Source: Aphanomyces cochlioides
Lineage: Eukaryota; Oomycota; Saprolegniomycetes; Saprolegniales; Verrucalvaceae
Direction: 5' to 3'
DNA: 64,000 nucleotides
Assembly (NCBI GenBank): GCA_019828595.1
Contig: JAHQRK010000010.1
Location: forward strand, 2,294,001-2,358,000
Part shown: positions 37,789 through 48,504 of the stretch, in pieces
Numbering within the stretch: position 1 is the stretch's first letter
How the letters are laid out: every line of letters begins with the position of its first letter
Made by a program: the position numbers and the translations under genes
The notes under the pieces: generated by a model
The model's database searches: none
What the model saw: only the letters and a program-made list of their open reading frames with translations
Told to the model about the DNA's origin: nothing

Positions 37789-39242
37789 GCCTTGAATGTT
37801 TTTCAACTGATGTAGAGAGAGCGAAGTCGCAAGATAGGGCAAGATTGTCGACGCGTCAAGATGTTCCTTCAAAAGCGGCCCTCAATTGATATACAGCCGG
37901 TCTTCAGTGCCGACAATGCACGTGAGAAAAGGAAGTCTTGAAGGAAGCACTGCCGTCGCTAAATCACCTTCAATGCCTTCAATACCTTCAATACTCTGGA
38001 ATTGTGAAGTCATGTGATGATTTCAAAAAGCAGGCTGCTTATTATCGCAACAACTACATATTGTCAATTTCGCACAAATTTGGACTTTCTGGTCTATTGG
38101 CCGAATCGATTTTGAATGTCTTTTTCTCTTAAAATGTATCTTCTACCTATACTGTTTAAAGAGTTCTTCCTAGAGCCATCAGCCACTCTGGGGATGCACA
38201 GCTTTTGCGCAAGGAACCATTGTTGTTGCGATTTTCCTGTTGACGTCAAGTCGGGTATACTAGTATAAGAGAGTGCAAAATTAAATAAATATGATTGGCT
38301 AAAAATAAATTTTAACGTGATATGATTGGCTAGTCGATTCACATATCGATATGCCCAGTCGATTCGATTCGCCAGGCAACTCCAAATTCGAATCGATTAG
38401 ACAATAACCACCATCGTTGCAGCAAAGACTATTAGGCACATTCAGACATCCTAAAAAAATTACTTATTAAAAATATATTTAAATATTGTGAATAAGATTA
38501 CTCAATAGTATGAACTTGTTAATTGAAATAAGTTATCCTCTTGATATTTGATAAAAAATAAATAACTTGTGATCTTATGCGTTAAAAAATATAAATTTTG
38601 CGGTCATGACCAGGGTCATGACCAAGAAAATAAATATCAGAGATATAGTTTCCAAATTGGCTGTTTCTGTATAAATATTCGAGATATATTTAACTCTGGT
38701 CATCATACTAATTTTAAGCTAATACAAACACTCATTGTCATCACTCCTGCCAAGGTCAAGACTATCATGCTCCATGATGAGAGCCATCTCGACTGCTAGA
38801 GCGGTCATTACAAAGTTTACATGTCTTGTGATGCCTGATTTAAGCTTGAAAACAAGATTTTCGGTGTCCTATTGTGAAAGAAAAATGAAAAAATAGAATA
38901 TTTTATCCTGGTCATAAAACGACCAATAATGAACTATGACCGCAGTCATGACCGAGAAAACTCCATATAGTTCCGAAAAATATATCTGCAAAATAGATTA
39001 CGGACTTGCTATGAATAATTTTGAATATTTTGACTATCGATTTCAGTCAGCTACAACTCACAGAATAAGTTACTTGAATTCCCTTGAGTAACGAATAAGT
39101 GGAAAATACTATTTTGAGGATCTCTGGGCACATTTGAGCATTCCTTGGAGAATCGTCGTATGTCTGCTGCCCAAACAACAATCCATCGGTTCTCTAGTCT
39201 CATGTTAAGGTACATTACGACCACATAGAGCTTAGACTGTTG
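37789..39242. other. A/T-rich spacer, no supported gene
   Basis: From about 38400 it is very A/T-rich, with many stops in all frames. GGTCATGACC-type palindromic words recur at 38602-38625 and 38935-38955 in the same orientation and may be ends of a degenerate element. CGATTGGCT-like words near 38290-38400 resemble words inside the 5998..6313 element. No gene seen. Confidence 0.4.
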
Positions 39243-39560
39243 TTAAAAGTCACTTGTTTCGTTGTAAGCATTCCACATCGCTTCCAAAGCTTGGAAATCT
39301 TTCTTGGTCGATACCAGTGGAGCTCGCCATACCAGTTGACATCCAGAGTCCATGATGGACACGCCAAAGTTTTTTTGGTCACTACTGACCCAGACACAGA
39401 ATGGTTGAATGGTTCTCAAGCTAGGATAGAAGTCACTTGACCAAATTGGCAAGTTCTTGGAGTTGTCGTACACCACAAAGCGGCCATTCTCGCCGATCAC
39501 ACCTTCGGCAGTCTTTCCTTTCTTGACAAACTTCATATTTGCCCAGATGGGTAATGGTTA
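39243..39560 (-). pseudogene. Lectin Q, 5'-truncated
   Basis: The minus-strand frame contains the end of repeat 1 (LPIWANMKFVKKG), a degenerate repeat 2 (GENGRFVVY), repeat 3 (QPFCVWVSSDQKNFGVSIMDSGCQLVW) and the O/P/Q tail (STKKDFQALEAMWNAYN). Homology stops abruptly at about 39560, a few tens of bases before the 3' end of the LINE element, so the signal peptide, CxxC and most of repeat 1 are missing. A sibling of P; not expressible as a secreted protein. Confidence 0.8.
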
Positions 39561-39703
39561 AATGAGTTGTATTAACCTTATTTTTGAGCAAAGGCCCTAA
39601 TGACTTACTAATTTGCCTCGTACTGTATAAATAGAACTTGGAAAACCGAATATGGCAAAGTGGTCATTGAACAGGAGATGAAGTGAGTGAGCCGTCATCT
39701 CAC

Positions 39704-42700
39704 TCATGAAACGACGCTGTTAGGAATGATGTGTTGACGTAACCAGGGGTACGAAGATAGATGCTTGAGCACATTGAATACCTTGGTGTATCCCTTCTTG
39801 AGAGGAAGATCAACCAGGAGTTGTTGTAGATGTAGCTTGATCAAAGAGGCAGCATGAATGGCAACTTCCATCGGACTCTTCGCTGTGAGGTCGGGTCGAA
39901 AGGTGCGATCGGCACGTTGGAGCCATATTTGATAATACACGCAGGCTCGGACAATCGACCAGTATCCATCGGACGGCTTGGGCGTCTCGTAGAACATTTC
40001 CAGACAAGTTGACGGAAAGGAACACTCGAGCAGTCGCTGGATCGCCTTGAAGAAATACCAAACAGATTGACCATATCCACAAGAGAACAGAAAATGCTCG
40101 TACGTCTCATTGACACGACAGAAGACACACGTCGGCTTGGGGTCTTGGTACTGAAACAGATATTGCATGGCGTTGGCGCGGAGAAGGGTCTTGAAAATAA
40201 ACTCTCCATATCGAGGGAGAATGTGGTCGGGTTGGAGGTAGGCGGCAAGTTGGGTAAGGCGCTTGGGGTCTTCGTAAAAGTTGGATGGCAGGTTGAGATG
40301 CTTGGTAGGAAAAATGGACGAGCTGACAGCTGGAGAAGCTCTGATCTTAGCCGATTTCGAAGTCGCAAGCGCCAACAAGATCGGACTCGAGTCAGGGTGT
40401 ATCATCCAGTGCCATTCCATCCATTCAGAGCTTGGCGTCGGCAAGTGGAACACGGGAGCATCCTCTTCAGAAACAATCTCAAACAATCGTGATAACTTGG
40501 TCACCAAGATTGAGATCCATTGTTTCGTTGGAGAAACAAAATTGGCTTGGCGGCAGGCACGGTTGATTTGTCGAACAAGATCGAAGCTGGCCAAACTCGC
40601 TGACACGGAGTCAACAAATGCGACAACTTCGTGATGTGAAGCGACGCCAATACATTGGCTTGGTCTTGCGTCGATGTAGAGCACTGATCGTATAGGTCTT
40701 CGAGTCCAGGCAGATAAGAGTTCTGCCAAAGGGGAACATCCAAAGATGAGATGTGATTTGGACAGCCGTACGGAGTCCAGCGGGATTCAAACCAGCTACT
40801 CAATTAGGCTTTCCACATTGGAGTGATATTGGGATTCTTGTACAGTTGTCTGATGAATGCAGAAGAGCCATTTGCCAAGAGGAGATCTCGGGGGGGGAAT
40901 CCCATGGATGAAAAGCCTTCTCGAGGAGAGTATAGCCCGGCGTAATCCAGGCGGACATGGCAGACTTAGGGGTGGGGTGGTGATGGCTTGAATGCATCTG
41001 ATCATGACAGAGCGGTTGTGTTGTTGCCATAAAGCAAGTGCATGGTGCAAGCCTAAGCCACCGGACTTCTTCGGCATGAATATGATCTCCTTTTTGATCA
41101 AACGGAGGCCATGGACAGAGGAGGATGGGTTGATTTCTTCACCATGCATAAATTGAAGCATGGCCTTGTCGATCTTTTTGGCCAGGTCTTTGTCGGCAGG
41201 GACAACAGCCAGTTGGTAGCATAACACAGGCAGACATATGCTGTGCAGGATAGTGACTTTTCCGGCCATGGTTCGAGCCTTGTAGAGCCACAAAGACAAG
41301 CGAGCCACAAACTTCTCAAACACGTAATTGAAACGTACCAATGGAGAAAGATTGGGCGCAACCAAGATACCAAGAGCCTTCACGGGACTGTCGGAAGTAA
41401 CTTGTAGTGAGGCAAGGTTCCCATTCAACTGGCTGTAGGTCAGAATTTGGGTCTTGTCTACGTTGAGTCGGAAACCAGACTTGTCGCAAAAGGTTTGAAC
41501 CAATGCAAGCTGCCGGTGGAGGCACGTCTCATTTGCCGCATAGAGTTGCGAGTCGTCGGCAAAGTAACTCCCAGTGTGGTAGCGATCCCCACACTTGATG
41601 CCATAGTTGGAGTGTTGCCGTAGGAGTTGGCACATCGGTTCCAAAGCGATCACAAACAGAAGTGGCGACAGTGGATCACCTTGCAACACACCGCGTGAGA
41701 TGTGAACTGGCTTGGACAAGAAGCCGTTCACCAAGATGCGAGACTTGCGGCCCGAGTACAGTACGCGAACCATGTCAACAAAGGTTTCGGGAAAGCCATA
41801 GTGACGGAGGACGCGGAGCAAGTACGCGTGGTCCACGCGATCAAAAGCTTTCTCAAAGTCAAGCAGTGCCACCATCGAGGACGGACTGTGTAGTTTGATG
41901 TGGTGCAGCATGTCATCCAGTCGTGCAATATTGGTTTGGATATTGCTTCGACGGATAAAGCCTTGCTGGTCTGGGGGGATGATGTGTCGAATGTGGCGCT
42001 GGAGTCGATAAGCCAGAATACTCGTCAGGATTTTCACATCCGTGTTGAGTAGGCTAATGGGCCGATAGTTCTTTGCTTGTGACTTGGGGCCTTTCTTGTG
42101 CAGCAACACCAGCGTACTGACAAGTTGCATGGGAGTCAAGCGAGGGTGAGAATGGAGCTGGTGTGTGAATAGCAGCTTCAATACCAACGACCACTTGTGA
42201 GGTGCAAGTTTGAGGACTTCGAATGGCGGAGCGTTGGGACCTGGCGCTGAGTTCGAACTGCTGTGTCGAATAGCATGATAGAACTCGTTGGCGCGCAAGG
42301 GAGCCGACAGCTCCTTCTGGGCTTGCTCTGGCAGTTGCTTGTATCGAGTCAATGGGGTCAGAAATGACAACACTTCGTCTCCAGATCGCTGCACCTCGGG
42401 AGCTGCAAACAAGTCCTTGTAGTAATCGACCAGGACGTCAGACATGCCTTGTTGATTGGAGACAACATTTCCATTGATATCCACCAACTCTTTGAAGACT
42501 GTCTTCTTCAAGGGGGTAGGGACAGGGGACATGAAATGGAACTTGGACGAGCGCTCTGCTTTGTACAAGTGAAGTTGGAACGCCTGGTTTTGACGAAACT
42601 GCTTGTCTCGATCTTGCAGGTCGTGAATTTGCTTTTGAAGGTCTCGCACTCGATGTACCAGCACTGAATCTTGACGCATGTTGGGAACTTGCAAAAGCGA

Positions 42701-43737
42701 AGCGATCTCGACAGCTAACTTCTTCAACGGCAGACGTTGTTTCTCCAATCGTTGAGAATGTAATTCTTTGAGTTGGGAGCGGATATCATTGACCAGCATG
42801 TCGTATGCCTTGGAGATATTGTGGAATGTTGGAGACTTGCCCAAAAATCGATCCAGACATCCATGAACAATCTCGACCGCTCGTGGTAGACGAATTAGCC
42901 AAGTTGGAGCTTTCCATGATCCAGAGCCATTGCGCAATGTTTGACGCTTTGTGATGATACGACAAGCCACGTGGTCAGCCTGTGGAACGTGTGGCATGTG
43001 CGTCGCCTTCCAATGACGAAGACCCGCCAAGGTGGACGAACAAAAGATGTAGTCGAGTCGGTTGGTGAGTGTGTGACTTGTGAAGGTTCTTGCCACGGGG
43101 TTTTGACGGCGAAACAGATCCACCAGAGACAAATTGTGCATCCATTGTTCCAGTTGAAGGGTGCCGGCCATGGTGGAGGTACTGGGTCTCAACGAATCCA
43201 AATCTTTGTTGAGAGTGCAGTTGAAATCTCCTCCAACAATGTGGAGCGCATGTGGAGGAAAGTCGCGTGGCAATTCTTCGAGTAACTTGCTCGTTCTTGG
43301 AAGGCTGCCGGCGCATAGATATTGTGGAGAACGACTGTCAGTGGACCCAGAGTACATCGCACTTGTAGATAACGACCACGAAACACTGAGTTGTCATGAG
43401 GGACTTGAGTGGCGTTCGTCAAAGGAGAGTGAGGATGTATCAACGTAGCCAGACCTCCAGTGGCTGGCGACGTGGATACTTCAGGGTAAAGTAGCTCTTC
43501 AAAGAACAAAGAGCCTTCGTGGTTTGTGATGCGTTGCCAATGGAACGCAACACGGTCGTGGAGACTTGGCGTGCGGAAACGGGTTTCTTGGATAAAGGAA
43601 ACGTCGTGAACACTTGATAGTTTGTCGAGGATGTACCGATGACTGTTGGAGAAGCCATTGGTGTTGAGGGAGATGATTTGTGGGTCCCAGTCCACGAGTT
43701 CAGTTGGGACATCGGAGAAGTTGTTGTCAATCATCAC
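39704..43737 (-). pseudogene. LINE ORF2: APE endonuclease, reverse transcriptase, zinc finger
   Basis: Endonuclease motifs: IISLNTNGF, SFIQETRF, then GGDFNCTLN, LDYIFCSS and ADHVAC. Reverse transcriptase: YRPISLLNTDVKI, LLDFEKAFDRVDH, GVLQGDPLSPLLF and SYFADDSQLY (FADD catalytic centre), all open over 853 codons (40796..43357). A C-terminal CxxC...H....C finger lies in CVFCRVNETYEHFLFSC (39704..40729). Breaks: one frameshift at about 43300 inside the endonuclease, and either two in-frame stops or a pair of compensating shifts at about 40690-40803 between RT and the finger. The clade is L1/Tx1-like by order and motifs (inference). RT itself is intact, so the insertion is fairly young, but this copy cannot make full-length ORF2. 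Confidence 0.85.
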
Positions 43738-43812
43738 GAGTACAGATGAAAATGAGTAGAATGGAGGGGTCAGAGGGGAGGTTGAAATGGATTGAAGCAG
43801 GGGATAGAAGCC

Positions 43813-45260
43813 TTAGAGTTGATCGTCCTCCAAATCTAGGGGATCAATTTCGTCGGCGTTCATGGAGTGGTGAGCTTTGCTGTAGAGCTCGTCGATGTGG
43901 TAATTGTTGGTGATGCTTTTGAGCATCGAGATGGCCGACAAGACGGGAGCCGGCAAAGTGAACTTCTCGAGATTGTCGCTGAAGTTTTCGATCAAAGCAA
44001 ACAGCGACCAGTCCGTCAAGCAGTTGGTGTCAGGCAATCTTGTTGCTTCTTGGTTCAATAGAACAGTCAGTGCCTCCGAGTTTGTGTAGAGGTCTGGGGC
44101 CCGATTTGAGAGGAATAAGTCAATCGTAGCAAGTGCAAAGAGGATGCACTTGATCTCTGGTATGTCCGTGGTCAATTCTTCCAAGATTTCTGACGGGTGA
44201 ATCTTGTATTGAGCCATGAAGTTGACGTGATGTTTGTAGTTGTGAGGCTTGCCTTGAGCTTTTAACAAAGCCACTTGCGCTCAATAATCTTGGTTGCAAC
44301 AAGTGACTGAAACAAACTGAGGTCTTCATCTTGTGCGTACATAGCATGTGCAACGAGCTGAGGGTCATCTCGCAAAATGCGTTGACATTCGGTGATACGG
44401 CCTTCGACTTTCTTATCTCGAATGATCTTCTTCGCCAATTCGAGGTGGGCTGCAGCAGACTTGTTCAGTCGTTGTTTCTTCGCTTTGCCTTTGGTCTTTT
44501 TCGGGCGTGGCGCACTTGAATCTTCCAATACAATTCGAGGCACTGCAAAGTCTTCAAACGAGAGTTCCACGTCGTCTTCTTCGAGGATATGAAAACGGTT
44601 GGATGTCGGCAGGGGATCCAAACATGGGGACGAAGGCAAAGTACGTTTTGGACCTGGTCCAGACCGGTAGCCCGTTATCAATTGAAGGTCCAGCGAGTTC
44701 TTGGGCTGCTCACTTGGTGGAGCAAGAGCGGGCGATTCGTTGGTAGACATTTCCACATCTTCTTGTTGTTTGTCTTGTCCATTGTTGTTAGGGGGATCGC
44801 TGTCACCAGACATATCGATATCAGAGCCATGAGAAGGAGCTGTTGGCTGTGGTTGTTCATCTTGACCATCTCCAGATGCCTCAGTTGAGTCGGCCTTGCC
44901 TTCCGCATTTGTTCCAGGGTCTTGATCATGATCGTCTCCATCATGTTCAGGTTCTTTTTCTCCTGACGGAGGAGATTTTGCTGCTGCCTTGGCCGCTTTT
45001 GCCTTCGCTTTTTCAGCCTTGGCCTCTGCACGTCGTGAAACAATCGACGGAGGCAATGTCTCGTTCAGAGCAGCGATCTTGTGCTGAAAGACGACAACAA
45101 AAGGCTGACCCGACGGATCCGTAATGGTGATTTCGCGTAGTGCGTCGCCGGATTTTGGCACCAACACTGCAGGAGGCGCAGACATAGGTATACGAAGACT
45201 CGCGCTTCCGACACATTCCAAAGTCCACGCCATCAGTTGCCCCATGCACAGAGACACCAT
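43813..45260 (-). pseudogene. LINE ORF1, one frameshift
   Basis: Two frames: 45260 to 44262 (332 codons) and 44274 to 43813 (153 codons), the second continuing the first after a shift at about 44270 (IIERKW / ALLKAQG). The protein has an Ala/Lys-rich coil (AEAKAEKAKAKAAKAAAK), an acidic Asp/Glu/Gln-rich middle, a basic Pro/Lys segment (PRPKKTKGKAKKQ) and a helical C-terminus. No zinc knuckle or RRM is seen, so assignment as ORF1 rests on its position just upstream of ORF2 and on its basic/coiled composition. ATG 45260 is the first in frame, though the frame could start earlier through another shift. Confidence 0.6.
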
Positions 45261-45350
45261 TCAAGACAACTTTGTGCGTCATATTCACGTCCTTGACTTC
45301 ACCCCACGCCAGTTATGTTGAATTCCACAAAAAAATTTCACTAGCCCCCC

Positions 45351-45572
45351 CACAAGATGGCTATCTCGAAGGGCCATTAATGGCGAAGACTGTCTTTCCT
45401 ATCATTTAGGGTCCACGACTCCTCATCTGCTACTACACATTTCTACGACAGAGCGCCCTAAACTTGTCCAAGGATGCATTGATGCCCAAGAAAGCTCATC
45501 CGCGGCATCATCAATCGAACTTAAAAATCGAATTTTATTGAGACCACATTGAGAAAATGATGTGTCCATCTC
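45351..45572. other. Short spacer upstream of F-box/LRR copy 1
   Basis: Nothing supportable seen. Confidence 0.35.
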
Positions 45573-46448
45573 ATGTTGCCACCAGCCAAGATGCCAGTCC
45601 AAAGACGGCTCCCTGGAGAGATAATCCAACGGATTGCTCTCTTCATCCCTGAATGCGATACTTTCTTTGCGCTTCTTGATGCTTTTGCGGAAGAGGGCAT
45701 TGGTGTACTTCACCATTACTTGGATCTGCGAAAATTGATGTCACCGAGTCTCCTGTGGCCAACCTTGAGGTTTTACAAGTATGTGTTTCCGTCTAGTCTG
45801 GTTCTCCATCATATTGAATGCCTATCTGCTTGTGTATCCAAAGTTCAACTTCCCCCAGATTTCGATGTCCTAGCTGTTTGTCCATACCTTGCGCCAACCA
45901 GCATGGTTATCAACGCTTCTAGCTTTAAAGGAGGATTGGAAGACCAAATGCGCCACCAAACACTGCGTCTTGTCTCAACGCGGACACATCGAGGACTGAG
46001 GATCTTGCTTGGAGCTTTGCCATTGACAAATTTGACTCATCTCATCGTTCAAGGAGCAATGTTGGCTGATCGAGGCTGTCTTGCTCTCGCTGAAGTTTTG
46101 CCGTCGTTGAATCTGTCCTACCTTGATATCTCAGACAATCACATATCGGACTTTGGCGTGAATCCTTTGGCCCAAGTCCTCCCGAGTGTAGTCCAACTGC
46201 ACGAGCTCGTCATGACACACAACTTTTTGGGAATGCGTGGCATCGTCGCGTTGATGGAAGCGTGGGCATCGCCCACACTTCCTCCAAGGATATTGGACCT
46301 TCGGCAAAATTCCCTTGAGAAGGAGAATCAGTCGGCTGTCCAACCAGCATTCGATCGATTCAGCAACCCCGAGTATGTCATCAAGGTAGACTACGGGAAG
46401 TCGGGGTCACGGGCTCTGCTAGAACAAAGTCCAAGCGGTTATGCGTAA
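45573..46448 (+). CDS. F-box-like/LRR protein, copy 1, internally deleted
   Basis: This is a 291-residue protein. The N-terminus LPGEIIQRIALFIPECDTFFALLDAF is F-box-like (LPxEIxxxI). The C-terminal leucine-rich repeats read LTHLIVQGAMLADRGCLALAEVLPSL-LSYLDISDNHISDFG and LPPRILDLRQNSL. Compared with copy 2 (47038..48384) about 158 residues are missing in one in-frame block: the sequence goes from QTLRLVS directly to THRGLRILLGALPL. It could act as a substrate receptor in an SCF-type ubiquitin ligase (family knowledge) but has lost much of the presumed recognition region. ATG 45573 is the first in frame; a second Met follows at codon 7. Confidence 0.7.
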   Translation: MLPPAKMPVQRRLPGEIIQRIALFIPECDTFFALLDAFAEEGIGVLHHYLDLRKLMSPSLLWPTLRFYKYVFPSSLVLHHIECLSACVSKVQLPPDFDVLAVCPYLAPTSMVINASSFKGGLEDQMRHQTLRLVSTRTHRGLRILLGALPLTNLTHLIVQGAMLADRGCLALAEVLPSLNLSYLDISDNHISDFGVNPLAQVLPSVVQLHELVMTHNFLGMRGIVALMEAWASPTLPPRILDLRQNSLEKENQSAVQPAFDRFSNPEYVIKVDYGKSGSRALLEQSPSGYA

Positions 46449-46520
46449 ATCTCAAGGACCTGCCGACTCAAGGAAAATGTATCCGACTATTGCTGAATGC
46501 AGATGAAATGGGCAACAAAA

Positions 46521-46790
46521 TCAAAATGGTACCAAGAGGAGTCGCTTGAAATCATATACATGCACGTCAAACTGACCCCACAGGCTCTTGGCTGCACCTG
46601 CTTTTGCCAGGGCGAGGACTTCCAGTACTTCGCTATTGCTTGTCGCTTGACCCAAATCTTTCATTTTGTCGTTCGCCTTCTCACCTTTTGCTACGTCATC
46701 CGAGACGGAATTTCCGCTCTCTGTCGGGGTAAACATGCTGGAATGGGCCACGTCGTAGTTCCGCACAGCTCGTGCCGTCCATATTGGCAT
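46521..46790 (-). pseudogene. Relic of the methionyl-tRNA synthetase 3' end
   Basis: The minus-strand frame reads FTPTESGNSVSD, LGQATSNS, VLALAKAGAAKSLWG, in the same order as FVPSESGDPVSE, LGQATYKG, VILTSAGPVAAKSLKG of the intact MetRS C-terminal tRNA-binding domain (48505..50783). It sits downstream of F-box/LRR copy 1 just as MetRS sits downstream of copy 2. Only the last ~70 codons are recognisable. Minus-strand sequence between 46840 and 47080 has another protein-like frame (WMKFDHLGVWIGQDDLG) that I cannot assign. Confidence 0.75.
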
Positions 46791-47037
46791 TGAAGGGCGA
46801 GATCGGCGGGTTCTCGAGTAAAGTAGATATTTTGGAGTCTAAAGATCCATGGTCGATAAAAATTTCTCGCAGACTGCAGTGGCAATAGCAGCTCCCAATG
46901 CAACGCGAGAAGCTTGAATACTCGTCCCCAAGTCATCTTGTCCAATCCAAACGCCAAGATGGTCGAATTTCATCCATTGAGATGACTTCAAGATTTCGTC
47001 CTGCCCAGATGCGCATCCGTTCTCATCACAAGCTGAT

Positions 47038-48384
47038 ATGCCAGACCACGGACAGCTCCCGACAGAGATCATCCAACGCATTGCTCTCTTTCTCCCTCAA
47101 TCTGACACTTTCTTTGCCTTTCTAGACACTTTTGCCAAAGAGGAGATTGGCGTATTACGCCATTACTTGGTTCTGAGAGGACTGATGTCACCAGAGCTCC
47201 TTTGGCCGTGCCTGAATTTGACCAGGAGTCCTCCTGAATCGGCTCTCCATCACATTGAATGCCTTTCTGCTTGTATATCCAGTGTGCGAGTCAGCCCAGC
47301 TTTCGATGTCATGGTTGTCTGTCCATTTCTTGCACCTACGAATGTTGTTATCGATGGGTCTAGTTGCAAAGGAGGACTGAAAGGGGAAATGCTCAACAAA
47401 ATGCTGCGACTTGCGTCATCGTGGAAGCAACTGCAGTCAGTGGCATTCACACATGTTAACAAGCGGCAAGTTGGAGTGGCATTGCAATGTTTGCGTCGGA
47501 CTTATATCACAACGTTTGAAATCGCCAACACTGTCATCAAGGACAACAGCGACGACGTTGCGGATATCAACGACATAGTTGATGCAGAGCCACAGCATAA
47601 CCAGCTCGAATGGGTCATTTCGTGGCTGCAAACGGTCCCAGCCCGACATTTTTCCACTGACTGTTGGTATATCAGCCAAGGGAACAGTGACCTCATGCCA
47701 ATATTGTACAATGCGGTGGCGAACTGCCAAACTTTGAAAACCTTTTCAATCGCTGATACGACATTACACGGCTGGAACGAGTACATATTTCAAAAACCCT
47801 TGCCGATGAATAAACTGGTGATCAAGAACGGAGGACTAGACACTGCATCCGTGCCAACGCTGATCTCTGGACTGCAAAGCTCTCGCTTGAGAGACCTGGC
47901 CATTAAGGATGACACTCGCCGGTCCTACCTGGGACCAAAAGGACTAAGAACTCTGCTCAACGCTTTGCCATTAACAAATGTGACTCGCCTCACAGTGCAA
48001 GGAGCTATGTTGGCTGATCGAGGTTGTCTTGTCCTTGCCAAAGTGTTGCCGTCGTTGAAATTGACGTACCTGGATATCTCGTACAACCATATTTCAGAAA
48101 ATGGAGCTCGCCATTTGGCCCAAGTCCTTCCGAATGCACTTCGATTGCAGCATCTCGTCATGGCACACAATTTTCTTGAGCCATGGGGCATGGTGGATCT
48201 GATTGAGGCGTGGGCATCTCCAACACTTCCTCCAAGGATCTTAGACCTCCGCCAAAATTCCCTCTCGAGTTACAATCTGACAGCCGTTCAACCAGCCTAT
48301 GATCGATTCTCCAGCGGTACTTTTGAAATCCAGGTTGACTACAGGGATTCCGGATCATGGGTTCTTCTAACACGGTCAAAGTAA
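47038..48384 (+). CDS. F-box-like/LRR protein, copy 2, full length
   Basis: This is a 448-residue protein. F-box-like N-terminus LPTEIIQRIALFLPQSDTFFAFLDTF (about 7-33), a central region of about 250 residues with irregular leucine repeats (LMPILYNAVANCQTLKTFSI, LPMNKLVIKNGGL), then C-terminal LRRs: LTRLTVQGAMLADRGCLVLAKVLPSL-LTYLDISYNHISENG, LQHLVMAHNFLEPWG, LPPRILDLRQNSL. Probably cytosolic; the F-box suggests an SCF substrate receptor. Start ATG 47038. It converges on MetRS, with 120 bp between stop codons. Confidence 0.8.
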   Translation: MPDHGQLPTEIIQRIALFLPQSDTFFAFLDTFAKEEIGVLRHYLVLRGLMSPELLWPCLNLTRSPPESALHHIECLSACISSVRVSPAFDVMVVCPFLAPTNVVIDGSSCKGGLKGEMLNKMLRLASSWKQLQSVAFTHVNKRQVGVALQCLRRTYITTFEIANTVIKDNSDDVADINDIVDAEPQHNQLEWVISWLQTVPARHFSTDCWYISQGNSDLMPILYNAVANCQTLKTFSIADTTLHGWNEYIFQKPLPMNKLVIKNGGLDTASVPTLISGLQSSRLRDLAIKDDTRRSYLGPKGLRTLLNALPLTNVTRLTVQGAMLADRGCLVLAKVLPSLKLTYLDISYNHISENGARHLAQVLPNALRLQHLVMAHNFLEPWGMVDLIEAWASPTLPPRILDLRQNSLSSYNLTAVQPAYDRFSSGTFEIQVDYRDSGSWVLLTRSK

Positions 48385-48504
48385 TCGTGCGTAGAGCCAC
48401 AGGAACTAGCCGGCAAGATAAAAAGGTTTTGCATCTTCTGATGTGCAATGCGGCTCAAAACTAATAAATGCTGCCATGAAAAAAGGAATCATATATGAGT
48501 AGGC

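Larger units (their letters stand above)
39600..45350 (-). mobile_element. LINE retrotransposon, about 5.7 kb, minus strand
   Basis: The ORF1-like protein (45260 to 43813) is followed by ORF2 (43737 to 39704) in the usual order with a 75-bp gap. The 3' end lies somewhere between the ORF2 stop and lectin Q; no poly-A or obvious microsatellite tail is seen. The 5' end is near 45330-45350, where homology-like coding ceases. No target-site duplication was found. Boundaries are approximate. Confidence 0.7.

Noticed and set aside
40780..40800. tRNA T-arm-like GGTTTGAATCCCGC on the minus strand.
   Set aside because: It lies within LINE ORF2 at a frameshift site; no acceptor stem or cloverleaf can be formed around it.
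39243..45570. Idea that the LINE lies inside lectin Q with the missing 5' half on its far side (45.3-45.6 kb).
   Set aside because: The sequence beyond the LINE 5' end shows no signal peptide, CxxC or lectin repeat on the minus strand.
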